Part shown: in pieces, positions 23,601 to 32,000 of the stretch
Numbering within the stretch: the first letter of the stretch is position 1
Layout of the letters: each line of letters opens with the position of its first letter
Assembly (NCBI GenBank): GCA_016169945.1
Contig: JADLSH010000379.1
Span: 3,903,501-3,967,500, forward strand
Length of the DNA: 64,000 bases
Direction of reading: 5' to 3'
Origin: Trachythela sp. YZ-2020
Taxonomy: Eukaryota; Cnidaria; Anthozoa; Malacalcyonacea; Clavulariidae
Position numbers and translations under genes: made by a program
Notes under the pieces: model-generated
What the model saw: only the letters and a program-made list of their open reading frames with translations
What the model was told of the DNA's origin: nothing
The model's database searches: none

Positions 23601-26282
23601 TACTGTAGTTGTTTTCAGCTTGAACAATTCCATCTAACGTATGGTGCTTCGTTTAAGAGCTCCATTGTTGCAAATTAGTGGGGCGTTTATTCAAGGGCGG
23701 CGCTTATTCAAGGGCGGTGCCTAAACGAGTATATACAGTATATACTGTCAGGCATTTAGCCAGGCGGCCGTCCAACCATCCTATGGACGGACACTTTTGA
23801 CTCTAGACGGTTACTTTTTAATAAACGGTATGGATGGCCTAGGAAAATATTTTCTTTAATTGGTAACTTATAAATTAGCATATTTTAATTTACTAGGAGT
23901 TATCGACTTCCGTTTTATTGTATTGTAGAGTGCTTGTCTGACGGTCTGTCACGTCTGCTGACATTTAGCCAGGCAGCCGTCCAACCATCTTTGGAAGGCC
24001 ACTTTTGAATTAGACGGCTACTTTTCAATAGACAGTCATGAACGGCCTAGGAAAATACTTTCTTTAATTAGCAACTTATAAACTTTGTTATATTTCTTGA
24101 ATACTCTGAGAGTTGTTAGCTGCTGTTTGCTTTAGCTGTTTTCGAAGCCTTTTCATTGAAACACACTGAATTATGTGTACCTGACAATTTATTTCAATTT
24201 CTATGTATTTAACCACTGCGCCCATGGTATTTTTTGGATGGCCAGTTTTTGCATCCTGGATAAAAGCCTGTCCCCTGTTAATGTTATTCCATTTAATATC
24301 ATATCACTCTTCTAAACTATGTCATTCTCCCCTATTTTTATTATATTTTGGACAAGAGGGACCTTCACTGGGGAGGGAGAAACTTGGCCCCCCAGTTTAT
24401 ATGTTAAAAAAGGCCCTCCATATTTGGGAAAATATATTACAAAAAAGAAATAACAAATTACAGTAGGGCACATTGGGTTAATGTAAGGCTTATAATTACC
24501 TTGTGTTGGTAAGCATAGTAAGAATGACATCAGTTACTCTACCACACTCATCTTTATTGATATAACTGAACATTTTAAAACAAGATAACACAACTGCCGA
24601 GGGACGTAACATTTCTTGTGCGGCTACAGCATCTTCTTCCATCAACGATAACAAAAGTTGTGCCACAGACACTTGACGTGACATTGTTCTCGCTAACCCA
24701 GTTGGCGATTCTTCAATAACATATTTCAAATGATTTACAATACACTTGAAGCATGTACTTAGGTCTACAGAGAAGGTACTTGTCGTTGCTGTCGAGCAAT
24801 CATGTTTTGTTGAATCTTGTAAAACATTTACGATTTGACTGCTATTATGATTCGTACTTGAATTGTACAGGGCAATCAAGTATTTGGCAACAAACTTTCT
24901 TGCAGAATCAGTGACAAAAATACTGCTATCTACCAAACTCTCCATGGCTTGTTGCAAAACACCTGAAAATAAAAACAAATTTTACTGTCTAATCAGAGGT
25001 GGAAAAAGTATTGGATCCTGGGAACCTAGTTCCAAGAAATGTTTTTGGATCTGAACTTTTGCAGAAAATTTTTAACAGAAATTTATAAAGTTAATAATTA
25101 ACTGATGAGTAATTAATAACAAAACTAGAGTATGCTCTAGTCTAGACTAGTATTTGTAATGCATTTTGTATTCACTATATCAAATTGAACACCACTGAAT
25201 ATCACGAAACAACACTCCAATCAGTTCAATGTCAAAATCAATCAATGATCATTGAACCTCATTAATTAGTAATTTTGAGTCTGAAACCCAGGTTCCCAGA
25301 AAGAAAAAACTTTTTCCTCCTCTGTGTCTAATACCAGACAATTTTACCTGCCAAGGGGTAAGTGTTGGGCGTTAATGTATTAACCGGACTGTCTACCTAG
25401 TAGACAGGCTTTTAGCCAGGATGCCAAAACTGGCAGTCCAAAAAATACCATGGGTGTGGCCACCAATTTTTGTAGTGGTAGTAAAAAACACATGGCGCTT
25501 GAAATTAATTGTCAGATGCTCATAAGCGAACAAATAGCCTATGTCTATGTCCATCAAAGTTTCTGTGATCAAAGTCTTTGGTCAAAGAACTTCAAAGCAA
25601 CCGTCATCTTTGAAATGTTTTTACACTGCTGTCTTGCTACTTACAATAATCGGCAGATACCGATTAATCGGCCGATACCGATTAATCGGCCGATACCGAT
25701 TAATCGGTCGATAAGTTGAGAACTTGAGATAATCGGCCTACAAATAATTGGCCTCAGTAATCGGCAATTTTCGTTATCGGCTCATCCCTACACCGGAAAC
25801 AAAATATATTTGTCGAGACTCCCACAAGGCAATTAATATATCTGTCTACCTGATTTTTGTATCCATAGAAAACCATCATTACTCCTCATTATCCCAAAGC
25901 AAGCTTTAAAATAAGAATCTCTTATGCCAGGGTCTGCCCAGAATTCCTGTTTCTTTATTATTTCACGAAATAAATAATCCAGTATATTCTCTACACCACA
26001 CAAGACGTGAAATCCTTCACTAGAACGACATATGATTCCTGATAATCTCAGTGCAAAGCTGATTGTGGCTGCACATGTTTGCACGTGTTGTACTCGACTA
26101 AAAAAATTCAAAATTATAGCATTTCTTATCCTTCCTGTTTCCTCAGGAGTATCATGAATAAACTCGAGCATTTCTTGCAACTTTTCCAGGCTTGTATCAT
26201 CAACAATTTTATCAATATTGGACAAAATCAAGTCGAAAACTTCAGCCAACTTTTGCAAAAATTCCTCGTTGTTGGCCGCCAT
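5682..26282 (-). CDS. BRAT1: BRAT1, BRCA1-associated ATM activator 1 (complete, 10 exons)
   Basis: Ten exons on the minus strand: 26282-25850, 24962-24500, 22338-22183, 15912-15762, 12911-12813, 11548-11386, 9497-9421, 8295-8208, 7217-7051 and 6317-5682. Together they make 2433 nt, or 810 aa plus stop; I recall about 821 aa for human BRAT1. All junctions are GT..AG and keep frame. The start ATG at 26282 opens MAANNEEFLQ. Recognisable family blocks are DDTSLEKL near residue 28, DVRDSTLDFL in exon 8, GESYVRASSIYLLGALS in exon 9, and DFDWEVKL plus DCDRPVR in exon 10. The protein ends in DCY, as human BRAT1 does from memory. It is an all-helical HEAT-like scaffold without catalytic residues. Known roles are ATM/BRCA1 DNA-damage signalling and binding of the INTS9/INTS11 Integrator module. 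It is divergent with PHPT1, sharing a 325-bp promoter. Introns carry most of the transposons between 6 and 26 kb. Confidence 0.93.
6535..6990. repeat. Degenerate TAAGCCCC/CTCTCAAA low-complexity tandem tract
   Basis: A pyrimidine-rich tract built from units such as AATAAGCCCCACTCTTTAAT and TATTTGGTAAGCCCC is repeated irregularly within a BRAT1 intron. Period and unit composition wander, so it looks like an old expanded tandem. No coding content. Confidence 0.8.
8004..8161. repeat. 43-bp tandem repeat, 3.7 copies
   Basis: The unit begins CTATCCAGTCTACTTTTCAG and continues ATCAGTGACTGAAACTAGGT plus a variable 3-nt tail. It occurs three times in full and once in part, directly 5' (on +) of BRAT1 exon 8. 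Copies differ by only a few bases, so it is fairly young. Confidence 0.9.
8459..8983. mobile_element. hAT-like MITE with CAGGGTTCGTGC termini
   Basis: The inverted ends are CAGGGTTCGTGCTAGTC and its near complement ending GCACGAACCCTG, 525 bp apart. The interior consists of AAGGAGTATTTAAGGAGT-type repeats. The ends resemble hAT termini (CAGGG). The flanks GGGTAT and TGGTAT could be a decayed 8-bp duplication. A fragment with the same right end lies near 13650-13675. Confidence 0.6.
9993..10361 (+). mobile_element. tRNA-derived SINE with (TTAC)n tail
   Basis: The head resembles a tRNA: a box A-like TGGCGCAATCGTCAGAGC near 10003 and a box B GGGTTCAAGTCCC near 10046. A body with TTTTCTCCGGGTACTCCGG and TTTCCTCCCAC follows; I recall this conserved central segment from SINEs of several invertebrates. 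The element ends in a TTAC repeat. It lies in a BRAT1 intron. It is not a functional tRNA gene, because no 3' half with a matching acceptor stem is present. Confidence 0.8.
10446..10836. mobile_element. MITE with 39-bp perfect inverted ends and TTA duplication
   Basis: The two ends, beginning GGGACCGGTCATAAAGTATG, are perfect inverted repeats for 39 bp. They are flanked by TTA at 10443-10445 and 10837-10839. A 3-bp TTA target is typical of PIF/Harbinger. No transposase is present; antiparallel ORFs of 64 aa are by-products of G-rich runs. The near-perfect ends suggest recent insertion. Confidence 0.75.
10870..11365. mobile_element. Foldback repeat with CTGACGTCAGCA arms (family copy 1)
   Basis: Two arms, about 11018-11105 and 11270-11362, are imperfect inverted copies carrying CTGACGTCAGCATTATTTTC, CTGTTAAAACTATG and TTAAGGTTAAG. 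The outer left part (CGAGTGTTCACCAAA-like, TTGAGTTACGGAGTTTTGA) recurs near 59575-59708 and, inverted, near 63520-63700. It abuts BRAT1 exon 6. Confidence 0.65.
11612..11945. mobile_element. Tc1/mariner-type MITE flanked by TA
   Basis: The left end CAGGGTGAACCAAAAAAAGT and right-end complement CACGGTGTCCCCCAAAAAAG continue into matching GTCCCCC..AGAAATCAC arms. TA lies outside both ends (11610-11611 and 11946-11947). The 334-bp interior has no intact transposase. Confidence 0.75.
12035..12745. repeat. ACAACTTGTTG-rich dispersed repeat, split
   Basis: Blocks at about 12035-12250 and 12660-12740 contain repeated ACAACTTGTTGACAAGTTG motifs in both orientations. The sequence between them (about 12250-12660) lacks the motif and may be an insertion, but I could not find clear ends. 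No coding content; BRAT1 exon 5 follows at 12813. Confidence 0.5.
13060..13990. mobile_element. Fragments of a dispersed repeat ending in a GACGAAG..GAAAC motif
   Basis: Two pieces, 13060-13260 (inverted) and 13679-13990, share AACTTCCAGACGAAGG, a GAAACRTCAAAGTTCTTG stretch and AATCAGATGGATTTAGTCAA with other pieces at 15950-16190 and 51150-51420. The GACGAAG..CGAAACGTC core resembles the minimal hammerhead cores of Penelope-like retroelement ends, with U4 changed to C. This assignment is tentative. Confidence 0.4.
14587..15349. mobile_element. Palindromic MITE with GGGTGTATAAA ends
   Basis: The ends GGGTGTATAAAGAAAGCGCA and TATACACCCTGC face each other and are followed by long matching arms. 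These include CAATCCTCGATTCAAATGT, ATATGTTTACATTCATTTG and GTTTAAACAG. The whole 763 bp can fold into an imperfect stem. The terminal motif resembles mariner-type MITEs, but the flanking duplication is not clean. Confidence 0.65.
15950..16190 (+). repeat. Dispersed repeat copy with hammerhead-like core
   Basis: Same family as the fragments at 13060-13990 and 51150-51420. It contains TTAGACGAAGAGACTTCGC then TTGAAACGTCGAAGTTTTTG, and TATTTTCAGGTAGTTTCATC, in the orientation opposite to the first half of the segment. It lies just upstream on + of BRAT1 exon 4. Confidence 0.45.
16266..16510. mobile_element. Short MITE with GAGCTTAAGCAAGCGACG ends
   Basis: About 28 bp at each end are inverted copies (ATTAGNGAGCTTAAGCAAGC, then GACGTTTTTG). 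The roughly 190-bp interior has no transposase. Superfamily unclear; no convincing target duplication. Confidence 0.65.
17301..17570. repeat. 69-bp tandem repeat with an internal TGTGCGATGCATCGCACA palindrome
   Basis: There are about 3.8 copies of a unit with an 18-bp perfect dyad (TGTGCGATGCATCGCACA), then AATTAGCATACCATGACT, CACAGTGATTGTAGTG and TGGTTGTCATGTGCGG. The dyad is intact in the first three copies and mutated by one base in the last. Located in a BRAT1 intron. Confidence 0.9.
17831..17874. other. 16-bp perfect hairpin TCTCGTACCCAGAGCC
   Basis: Perfect inverted arms at 17831-17846 and 17859-17874 have a 12-nt loop. It immediately precedes a larger foldback (17881-18058), so it may be part of the same element or a separate tiny insertion. 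Confidence 0.7.
17881..18209. mobile_element. Variable-core foldback element, copy 1
   Basis: Left and right arms begin TTACCTAATGGTTTTCCGTG and enclose a core containing its own dyad (GCAGGATTGCGTGATCC). A TTATTTTATAAAATAAC palindrome and a half copy (TTTTCCGTGCATGATTATC) follow, ending with ACATGTTATTTTATAA. The copy at 40648-40939 has the same layout but a different dyad sequence in the arms. Confidence 0.7.
18210..19048. other. BRAT1 intron sequence, no gene seen
   Basis: Contains three overlapping ORFs (up to 154 aa) in two frames. None has a recognisable domain, and they contradict one another. I find no splice-consistent exon and no clear repeat ends here. Confidence 0.5.
19228..22035 (+). 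mobile_element. Kolobok-type DNA transposon, nearly autonomous
   Basis: This 2808-bp element is bounded by 16-bp perfect inverted ends (GGTGGTTATTCCCCCC) and flanked on both sides by TTAA (19224-19227, 22036-22039). TTAA targets occur in Kolobok and piggyBac. The encoded protein matches the Kolobok/Mutator-like transposase type seen in invertebrates, so Kolobok is favoured. It lies in the BRAT1 intron between exons 3 and 4, on the opposite strand to BRAT1. Internal non-coding sequence (TAGTGCCTGACA, GTCAGGCACTAG and the subterminal part) is shared with the 730-bp MITE at 53178-53907. Confidence 0.85.
19705..21455 (+). pseudogene. Kolobok transposase, one frameshift
   Basis: The first frame (19705-21072, 455 codons) opens with a basic tail. 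A zinc-binding region follows (CPEC near residue 82 and CQSSEC near 109), then ISLDGTW with candidate acid D211, and LGDGDSST with candidate acid D307 or D309. Near 21050-21070 the frame shifts by one base. The continuation (to the stop at 21455) holds NVNECLNGLIWNRCP, which supplies the likely third catalytic acid, E. So a single indel separates the acidic residues of the DDE set. A basic C-terminal tail follows. Residue roles are inferred from family resemblance. Apart from the indel the coding sequence looks intact, so decay is recent, or the shift is a sequencing error or recoding site. Confidence 0.8.
22925..23325. mobile_element. TTAA-bounded MITE with a second MITE nested inside
   Basis: The outer ends TTAAGGCCTGGTCAAACG and GACTGGGGCTTTAA are inverted. 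Inside, 22957-23104 has its own ends (AAGGTATGTTTACACGTTGC / GTGTAAACGTAGCTTTA). The inner type recurs at about 50084-50335. No coding content. Confidence 0.6.
23400..23754. repeat. GGGCGGCGCTTATT-type dispersed repeat
   Basis: Both borders carry GAGGGCGGC/CAAGGGCGGCGCTTATT motifs pointing inward, around an unremarkable interior. Probably a degraded DNA-transposon derivative. No target duplication found. Confidence 0.4.
23755..24275. mobile_element. TTTAGCCAGG-ended MITE family, two adjacent copies
   Basis: A partial copy (23755-23935) and a longer copy (about 23955-24275) share CATTTAGCCAGGCRGCCGTC, CGGCCTAGGAAAATA and, in the longer one, a distal end GGCTTTTATCCAGGATGC-like. A full copy in opposite orientation is at 57465-57814 and another piece at about 25405-25630. 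Confidence 0.65.
25405..25630. mobile_element. TTTAGCCAGG-ended MITE, partial copy
   Basis: Carries GGCTTTTAGCCAGGATGCC, AAAATACCATGGGTGTGGCC and CATGGCGCTTGAAATTAATT, matching the left part of the full copy at 57465-57814. Truncated at its right side. Confidence 0.6.
25650..25795. repeat. 18-bp CCGATTAATCGGCCGATA tandem in an AATCGGC-rich element
   Basis: About three perfect-period copies of the 18-bp self-complementary unit are followed by diverged AATCGGCC and AATCGGCAATTTTCG motifs. The segment ends near GCTCATCCCTAC. It probably derives from the terminal repeats of a DNA transposon. Confidence 0.65.
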
Positions 26283-26607
26283 ATTGAATTTGACCGCGTC
26301 AGAGTCTGGGACTAGATGGTGTTCAGTTTAATTTCGGTTTTCACTTGTTTCCATCTATCAAACTGACGTTACACAATTCTCCGGATTTTCAAAGATTTTC
26401 ATATTCGTTTTTCTTGATTTGGTTAGGGTTCGGTTAGGGTTAGGTTTTGGGTTAGGGTAGGTTTTAGGGTTAGAGCAGTCAGTTACAAAGTTTTTAACTT
26501 TACTTCAAAGTTGAAAAAATGACGTACGTCAGTTTGGTAGATGGAAACAAGTGGCGACCTTTAATTTCAGTGTTTATAATTAACATTTTGTTTACACGTG
26601 TTGCACG
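26283..26607. promoter_or_regulatory. Shared divergent promoter of BRAT1 and PHPT1
   Basis: The start codons of BRAT1 (26282, -) and PHPT1 (26608, +) are 325 bp apart with no other gene between, so both promoters and 5' UTRs must lie here or overlap it. A MITE fills 224 of these bases. An ACACGTGT E-box-like motif lies at 26594-26601, just before the PHPT1 ATG. I see no TATA box at a convincing distance. Confidence 0.7.
26336..26559. mobile_element. MULE-like MITE inside the BRAT1/PHPT1 promoter
   Basis: Inverted arms (CACTTGTTTCCATCTAYCAA, then ACTGACG) lie at both sides of a 224-bp element. A perfect 9-bp direct repeat, TTTAATTTC, flanks it (26327-26335, 26560-26568). A 9-bp duplication is characteristic of Mutator-like elements. 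The interior holds GGTTAGGGTTAGG-type telomere-like repeats. The perfect duplication implies a fairly recent insertion. Confidence 0.8.
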
Positions 26608-28878
26608 ATGTCTTCGAAACTTGACCAAGTTAAAGATGTTGATATAGACAGCATTGGCCAATTTAAATATATTTTAGTAAGGATAAAAGATGGCAGTCAG
26701 CAGAAATATATAGTACGTGGTTATGCCAGGGCAGGGTACCATGGTATGTGCTTGTTCGGCTTGTCAACTTGTTTCGAGGGGTCCGTCAGACCGTCACGGC
26801 CGAAATCTCGTACACTCGACTCAGAAATCAGCTTCAGAAATCACGAAATCACTGAAATCAACTAGAAATAAGATGATTTGGAAATCAGAAATCACAAAAA
26901 TACTAGTGAAAGGCTTGAATAGTGGGACTGTGGGAACGAAATTGTGACCTTTTTGCCTTTTTCTGACGTTTTCATAATTTTCACGATATTCCGATTTCAA
27001 ATTGCACTGCTGTAACTGATATCTTCCGGAAATCTTGAAATCAGTGTTGAAATAAGTAGAAATCAAGAAATCAGCTCAGAAATCAAGTGATTTCGAAATC
27101 TTGTACGCTTTGGACAGTTGTGGCGGACCCCTCGACTTGTTTACAGCACTTTGTATAAACTGGTTATAGATTCATGTCTCACTGTTTATTTATTGCTATT
27201 AATAACCCTAATGCTGACCATAACCGTTGACCCTAACATGTAAACAGCGAGATGTGAATCTATATCCCATGAACCCCTTGCAGGAATAGACATGTTTGCC
27301 ATTAAGGGCCTGTTCATATGAGCCGGGCTGGCCCGCTAAGCCGGGCTAGCTTGCTTTGCCAGGCCAGTTTGTCATTTGTTTCACATGAGGCAGGCTAGCC
27401 CAGCAAGCGCTAGCAAGAAATTCCAACATGATTTTGGTGGGAAATGGAAATTTATTTTTAATTCATAAAACACTGTTTTTGTTGCCGGGAAATGCTTCAG
27501 GTCAGACTTAATTTCTAACTCTTTACTTGTTTTGAGTTTTTTGATGGTTTCTAGGCTGAATAAAACATGCACTGACATGATTTCCAGCCTGGTTTACCGG
27601 GCTAGCCCGCTAAGTGTATTCATATGAGCCCAGGAAGGCAGGAGCCCTGCAAACCGGGATAGACTGCTCCCCTGAAACCTCAGGTATAGCTTGATCCACA
27701 GCATTCCCCCTTGGTCAGAATGGGACTATTATACCTGTCACGTTTTAGGAAGAGTTACTATTTTTAGACTTTTGCAATTTTGTATTCTTTTGTATTTTAA
27801 CCCTAACCCTAATCCCAGGGTTAGTCGGTTATCTCAAAATAAGGAAACCGGAGTAACCGATCTTTAAAAATAACCAATTCATTCCGATTAACCGCCTCAG
27901 CCTATTTGCCCTTCTACCAAACACTGGCATCATCCCAGTGTATTATATACATGAACTTGTGGTTAGCTCTTGACAACTGGACTCAGTAGCTTAATATGCC
28001 GACCACTATGTTAGGCAGAGGTTTAGTTATAATAATACCAAACAGGCTATGTCAAGCAGAATGACATGTTGACAATGTGATAATTAACCATCATATTAAT
28101 ACCAACATACTAACATGCAATTATTTAATTTTAATAGCTGATATTTATGATGAAATATTACCAGAGTTAAAAAGGCTTGGTGTGCATTCAGAGTGTGTTG
28201 GAGGTGGCCGTATAGAACACAATCATGGTGTTGTTGGAAAAATAATTGTATACGGATATTCTATGGTGAGTACTTGACATGTCTCTAGATTTAACTGTAT
28301 GCATAGCAGTACTACTGTTGTTTGCATCAGGAGCAGTGGAATGGCAGCGGGCTATAGGCTATAGCCCCCTAGAACTAGCAGGATACAAGGGTCCAGAAAT
28401 GCAGAATGAACAAAATCGCCTAGTAGCGAGTTTCTGCATGTCAAATCTTCCCCAAAACATAGCTAGAAATGCCATATTGGAGACTCCAGATATCAACCTT
28501 TTTGCCACCAATAAGTATTTGAAAGTCTCTATTAGCTCTGCAATTCAGTGTCATGTTAGTTAAACATGATTGGTGATCAGGATTAAACCAGTCAAATGCT
28601 GTTACAATATTTCACTGTCTTCACGTTAGGCCAAAAAACCTTCTGTTTCTGGTCAGCGTGCATGTCATTTTTACAAAGTAAACAAAGTGAGGTGCTTCAG
28701 CTGACAGTAACTCAGCGGGTTGGAAGTAATTTATGACATGAAGGATGCCTGCCCAATTTTTTTTTATTTCTTATTTCTTTAGGGTTTTGGTCGGGCTGAT
28801 CATGCAATTACAACAGAGATTCTTAAGAAAGTTTTTCCATCATATAAATCTATAACATTTTCTAATGAAGGATACTAG
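26608..28878 (+). CDS. PHPT1: PHPT1, 14-kDa phosphohistidine phosphatase (complete, 3 exons)
   Basis: Exons 26608-26743, 28138-28265 and 28783-28878 give 360 nt, 119 aa plus stop; I recall 125 aa for the human protein. Frame and GT..AG ends are consistent throughout. The protein is a Janus/Ocnus-family enzyme that removes phosphate from histidine residues in proteins, in the cytosol. Family blocks are VDIDSIGQFKYILVRI, IVRGY, YHADIYDEI, GGGRIEHN, IIVYGYSMGFG and a C-terminal NEGY. H45 in YHAD corresponds to the catalytic base (human H53). A lysine in QKYIVRG and the ECVGGGRI loop match the phosphate-binding region known for the family. AATAAA at 28916-28921 is the likely poly(A) signal. It is head-to-head with BRAT1 and tail-to-tail with La, 193 bp from stop to stop. 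Confidence 0.95.
26775..27134. mobile_element. Foldback MITE in PHPT1 intron 1
   Basis: The ends CGAGGGGTCCG and CGGACCCCTCG are inverted, and inside them many AGAAATCA / TGATTTC units are mirrored. It begins 31 bp after the PHPT1 exon 1 donor. Confidence 0.65.
27303..27633. mobile_element. GGGCTAGCCCGC-type MITE in PHPT1 intron 1
   Basis: Both ends carry TTCATATGAGCC with adjacent GGGCTGGCCCGC / GGGCTAGCCCGC stretches in inverted orientation. Terminal words of the same style (GCCGGGCTAGC) occur at 41024-41640 and 59130-59460, which may be distant relatives. Confidence 0.5.
28279..28782. other. PHPT1 intron 2, nothing recognised
   Basis: A 94-aa ORF at 28279-28563 lies wholly inside the intron, starting 13 bp after the donor. 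It has no domain and no splice role. I regard the interval as plain intron. Confidence 0.6.
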
Positions 28879-29071
28879 AATGTAGAATATCTATGACATG
28901 TAAATATGGGCATAAAATAAAAAACAATAATTGACAATCTGCCAGGTCTATATTGTGTACTATTCTATTCACAACAAGTTGCATCATTTCATATTACCAT
29001 AAACTAAACACAACATGTACAACTGTACTGTACAAACAACATACATTGTCTGTCATTACTGCAGTATTTTC

Positions 29072-32000
29072 TTAGGTGTCTGATTTAGCTTGTTTTACTG
29101 GTGGTTCATCTTTTGTCTTGCCATCATATCTACCTCTTTTCATGCTGCCACGATGGTGTGGTTTTCTTCCTCCTGTAACACACAGAACATAAAACAACAT
29201 TTACTATTTACGCGTACAACATAATGTAAAACAACAGAATTAGTCTTAACAAAACATGAAACACAACATAACACAATATAAAACACAACATTAATACCGG
29301 ACAACACAATATACTGTAATATACAAACACAATATTAACAGTAGAGTATCTGAGTTTGGAGCATGGGCTTAAGGACGGGTATTTTTGAATTCAGACGGGC
29401 AAAAAGATAGTAAAATACTAAGTTATAAATCTTTAGTAGTTAGTACTGTACAAAATTTTGCTATACTAAGCATATCAACATTCAACAGTCACTGTACATA
29501 CCGGCCTTGACCAATGGAAACATAATTTTTCTCGGGGGAGGGGGATACCTAGTGCAGCACTTTTTGGCTGGTAGATTGCTAATCCTGGCGGCAAAGTCCC
29601 TTGTTTGGAGGTAGGTGCCGCTGGTGATCAAGGCTAGTTAGCAATCTGCCATGTAGGCAAAAAACCGCAATTGTGGCAAATTGGCAAAACATCAGCCAAA
29701 ACTGGCAAACAGCAACGGCAAATTATCAAAACTAGCAATAGGACAATTCTGCCAAGGCATACATTGGCACCAGTCACATTCATGATAGTCAGTGGAATAG
29801 GATACACTCTATAGTTTTCTATAGACTGCATCCTGAAAAATAAAATGAAAGGAGAATGTGGACAACCTACAGTATATCCTAAACATTGAAAAACCAGGAT
29901 GGGAAATGGTAAAGGGATAAGAACAGAGCTAAAAGCAGTTGTCGGCTAGCAGAGCTACTGTATGGCAGAGTGAAGATGCACACAAATTGCCCGACCTGAA
30001 GAGATGTTGGAGACTTCCCATATGTAAAACTGCAGGCATTATACACCTGCCTTTACTTTCACTTAAATCTATGTTTAATAACACAACATAAAACATAACA
30101 GACACAACATAATACAATACAATATAAAACATTTCACACACCTTTTCTATTTTTTTGAAATTTTTCTTCTTTTGATTTCTTCCAATAATTCTTCTCCTCA
30201 TCCCCTTAATATTTTAAAAATAATCATATTTCCTGTCACCAGCAGCATAATACAGCACAGCTTTGATAATAGAAACTGCAATCTACACCTTTTAAGGTAT
30301 TAAAATACTCAAACAATTCTGTAAACAACAGTACCTTCGATCACATGCAAGGTTGTCTCTTGCCCACGTAGACTCACTTTATTGTCATTTTTCTCAAGTA
30401 CAGCTTTCAGTGCTTTCTCCGCGTCACCATCATTCTCATAACGAACAAACCCCTAAAAATGGCCAGATATTGATTGTAAAAGCACTACCTAAATATTTCA
30501 AAAGATCTACAGTAGACAACAATGAAATTTTGTCTAATTTACTGATACTTTTTTGTCCAAAGTGAAAGATAGAATGTTTAAAATATATTATTAATAGCAA
30601 AATATAATTCCATTTCAGAATATTGTATGCTCTACCTCCTTATCGCCTATGTTGAAGTTGACCCATTTCACTGTACATCCTTCAACATTGAAGATTTCCT
30701 GGTTTGGAAAATATTTTATGTTAAAACCTGGACTACCCGACTCTGTCTTTCAGAAAGTCAACATTTTGTCATTGTTTATGAACATATAGTCAAGACTGTA
30801 CCTTTATGTCCTCACGAGATGTTTGATTTCCTGCTCCAGCAAAATGTATTACACGTCCCTTTGGATACTCCTCATCCTGTGGTGAGAAATTATGTTTTTC
30901 ATTACCTTACTTCTATTTAAATTCGCGCAGAATTAGAATTCACGCAGACCTTAGGTGCGCGAAATTTAAAACTGAGTGAAAAATATTCCGTGCGAAAAGG
31001 TTTGCTGCTGTAATATGTGCGAACAATTATCCGGGTGTAAAATGTAACACAAAATACTGAAAGTTAGACAAGCAAATTAGAAATTATTCTATATGACATT
31101 AGGTATAATACGTAGTAGCCATTACAGAGCTCAAAATAACGGCCGATAGGTCTCCGGTCAAAAGGACCGTTCAGCTTGAGTTTAGCTCGGTCAAAATCTG
31201 TTTTTGACCGGTCACTAATACGCATATACTAACAGTGAAACAAATCAAAATAATTTGTTCAGAGACATCGCTTTTATTGTTTCACGGTGACGTTCTAAAC
31301 GCTCAAGACGTTAGCAATCACCGTGTATTTAGGTGAATAGGCAACGTTATCAGTGTTACTGTAGTGCTTTCGGGGAAATATTTATCATAAGGATTTAAAA
31401 TTCTAGCGGAAGGCATGAAAATGTGGCCGGTCAAAATGACCGGCGAGGTTTAAAAGTGACCGGTCAACAGGCATTTCTGGCCGGTCATTGACCGTTGACC
31501 GGCCGTTATTTTGAGCCCTGCATTAAATTCATTGTTACAGCTACATAAAGAAATTGTCCTGCTGATCTTTTTCTTGGGATGTTTCGGTTCCGGTGGCTTG
31601 GAAATTTTAACAAGAACTTTTAAGTACTCAAACGTCATTTAAACACGGAAAACTATAATTTAAGTGCGTTTTTCTACTTCTGTACAGTTTCAAGGTGCGC
31701 AAAAATAAAAATGCACAAAAATATCGCATTTAAGGTGCGAGAATTTAAATCGCGCGAATTAAAGACTGAGCGAAAATTAGGCCAAACAAAATTATGTTTC
31801 TGGTCAGTGGGTTTGTGAAGAATTGACGCGGCGACGCAGCTCATTTTTTCGCCCTTTTTTTTCTTAAGAGGCGCTTTTTTGGAGAAATGGGTGAGTATTT
31901 TTCTATTTTTTATAAAGTGTATAATAGTGATTTTTTATGCTTTTAATGCTAAATTGTCACCAAATTTGCAGGTTTAATAGAATAAAATTTTTATTTAAAA

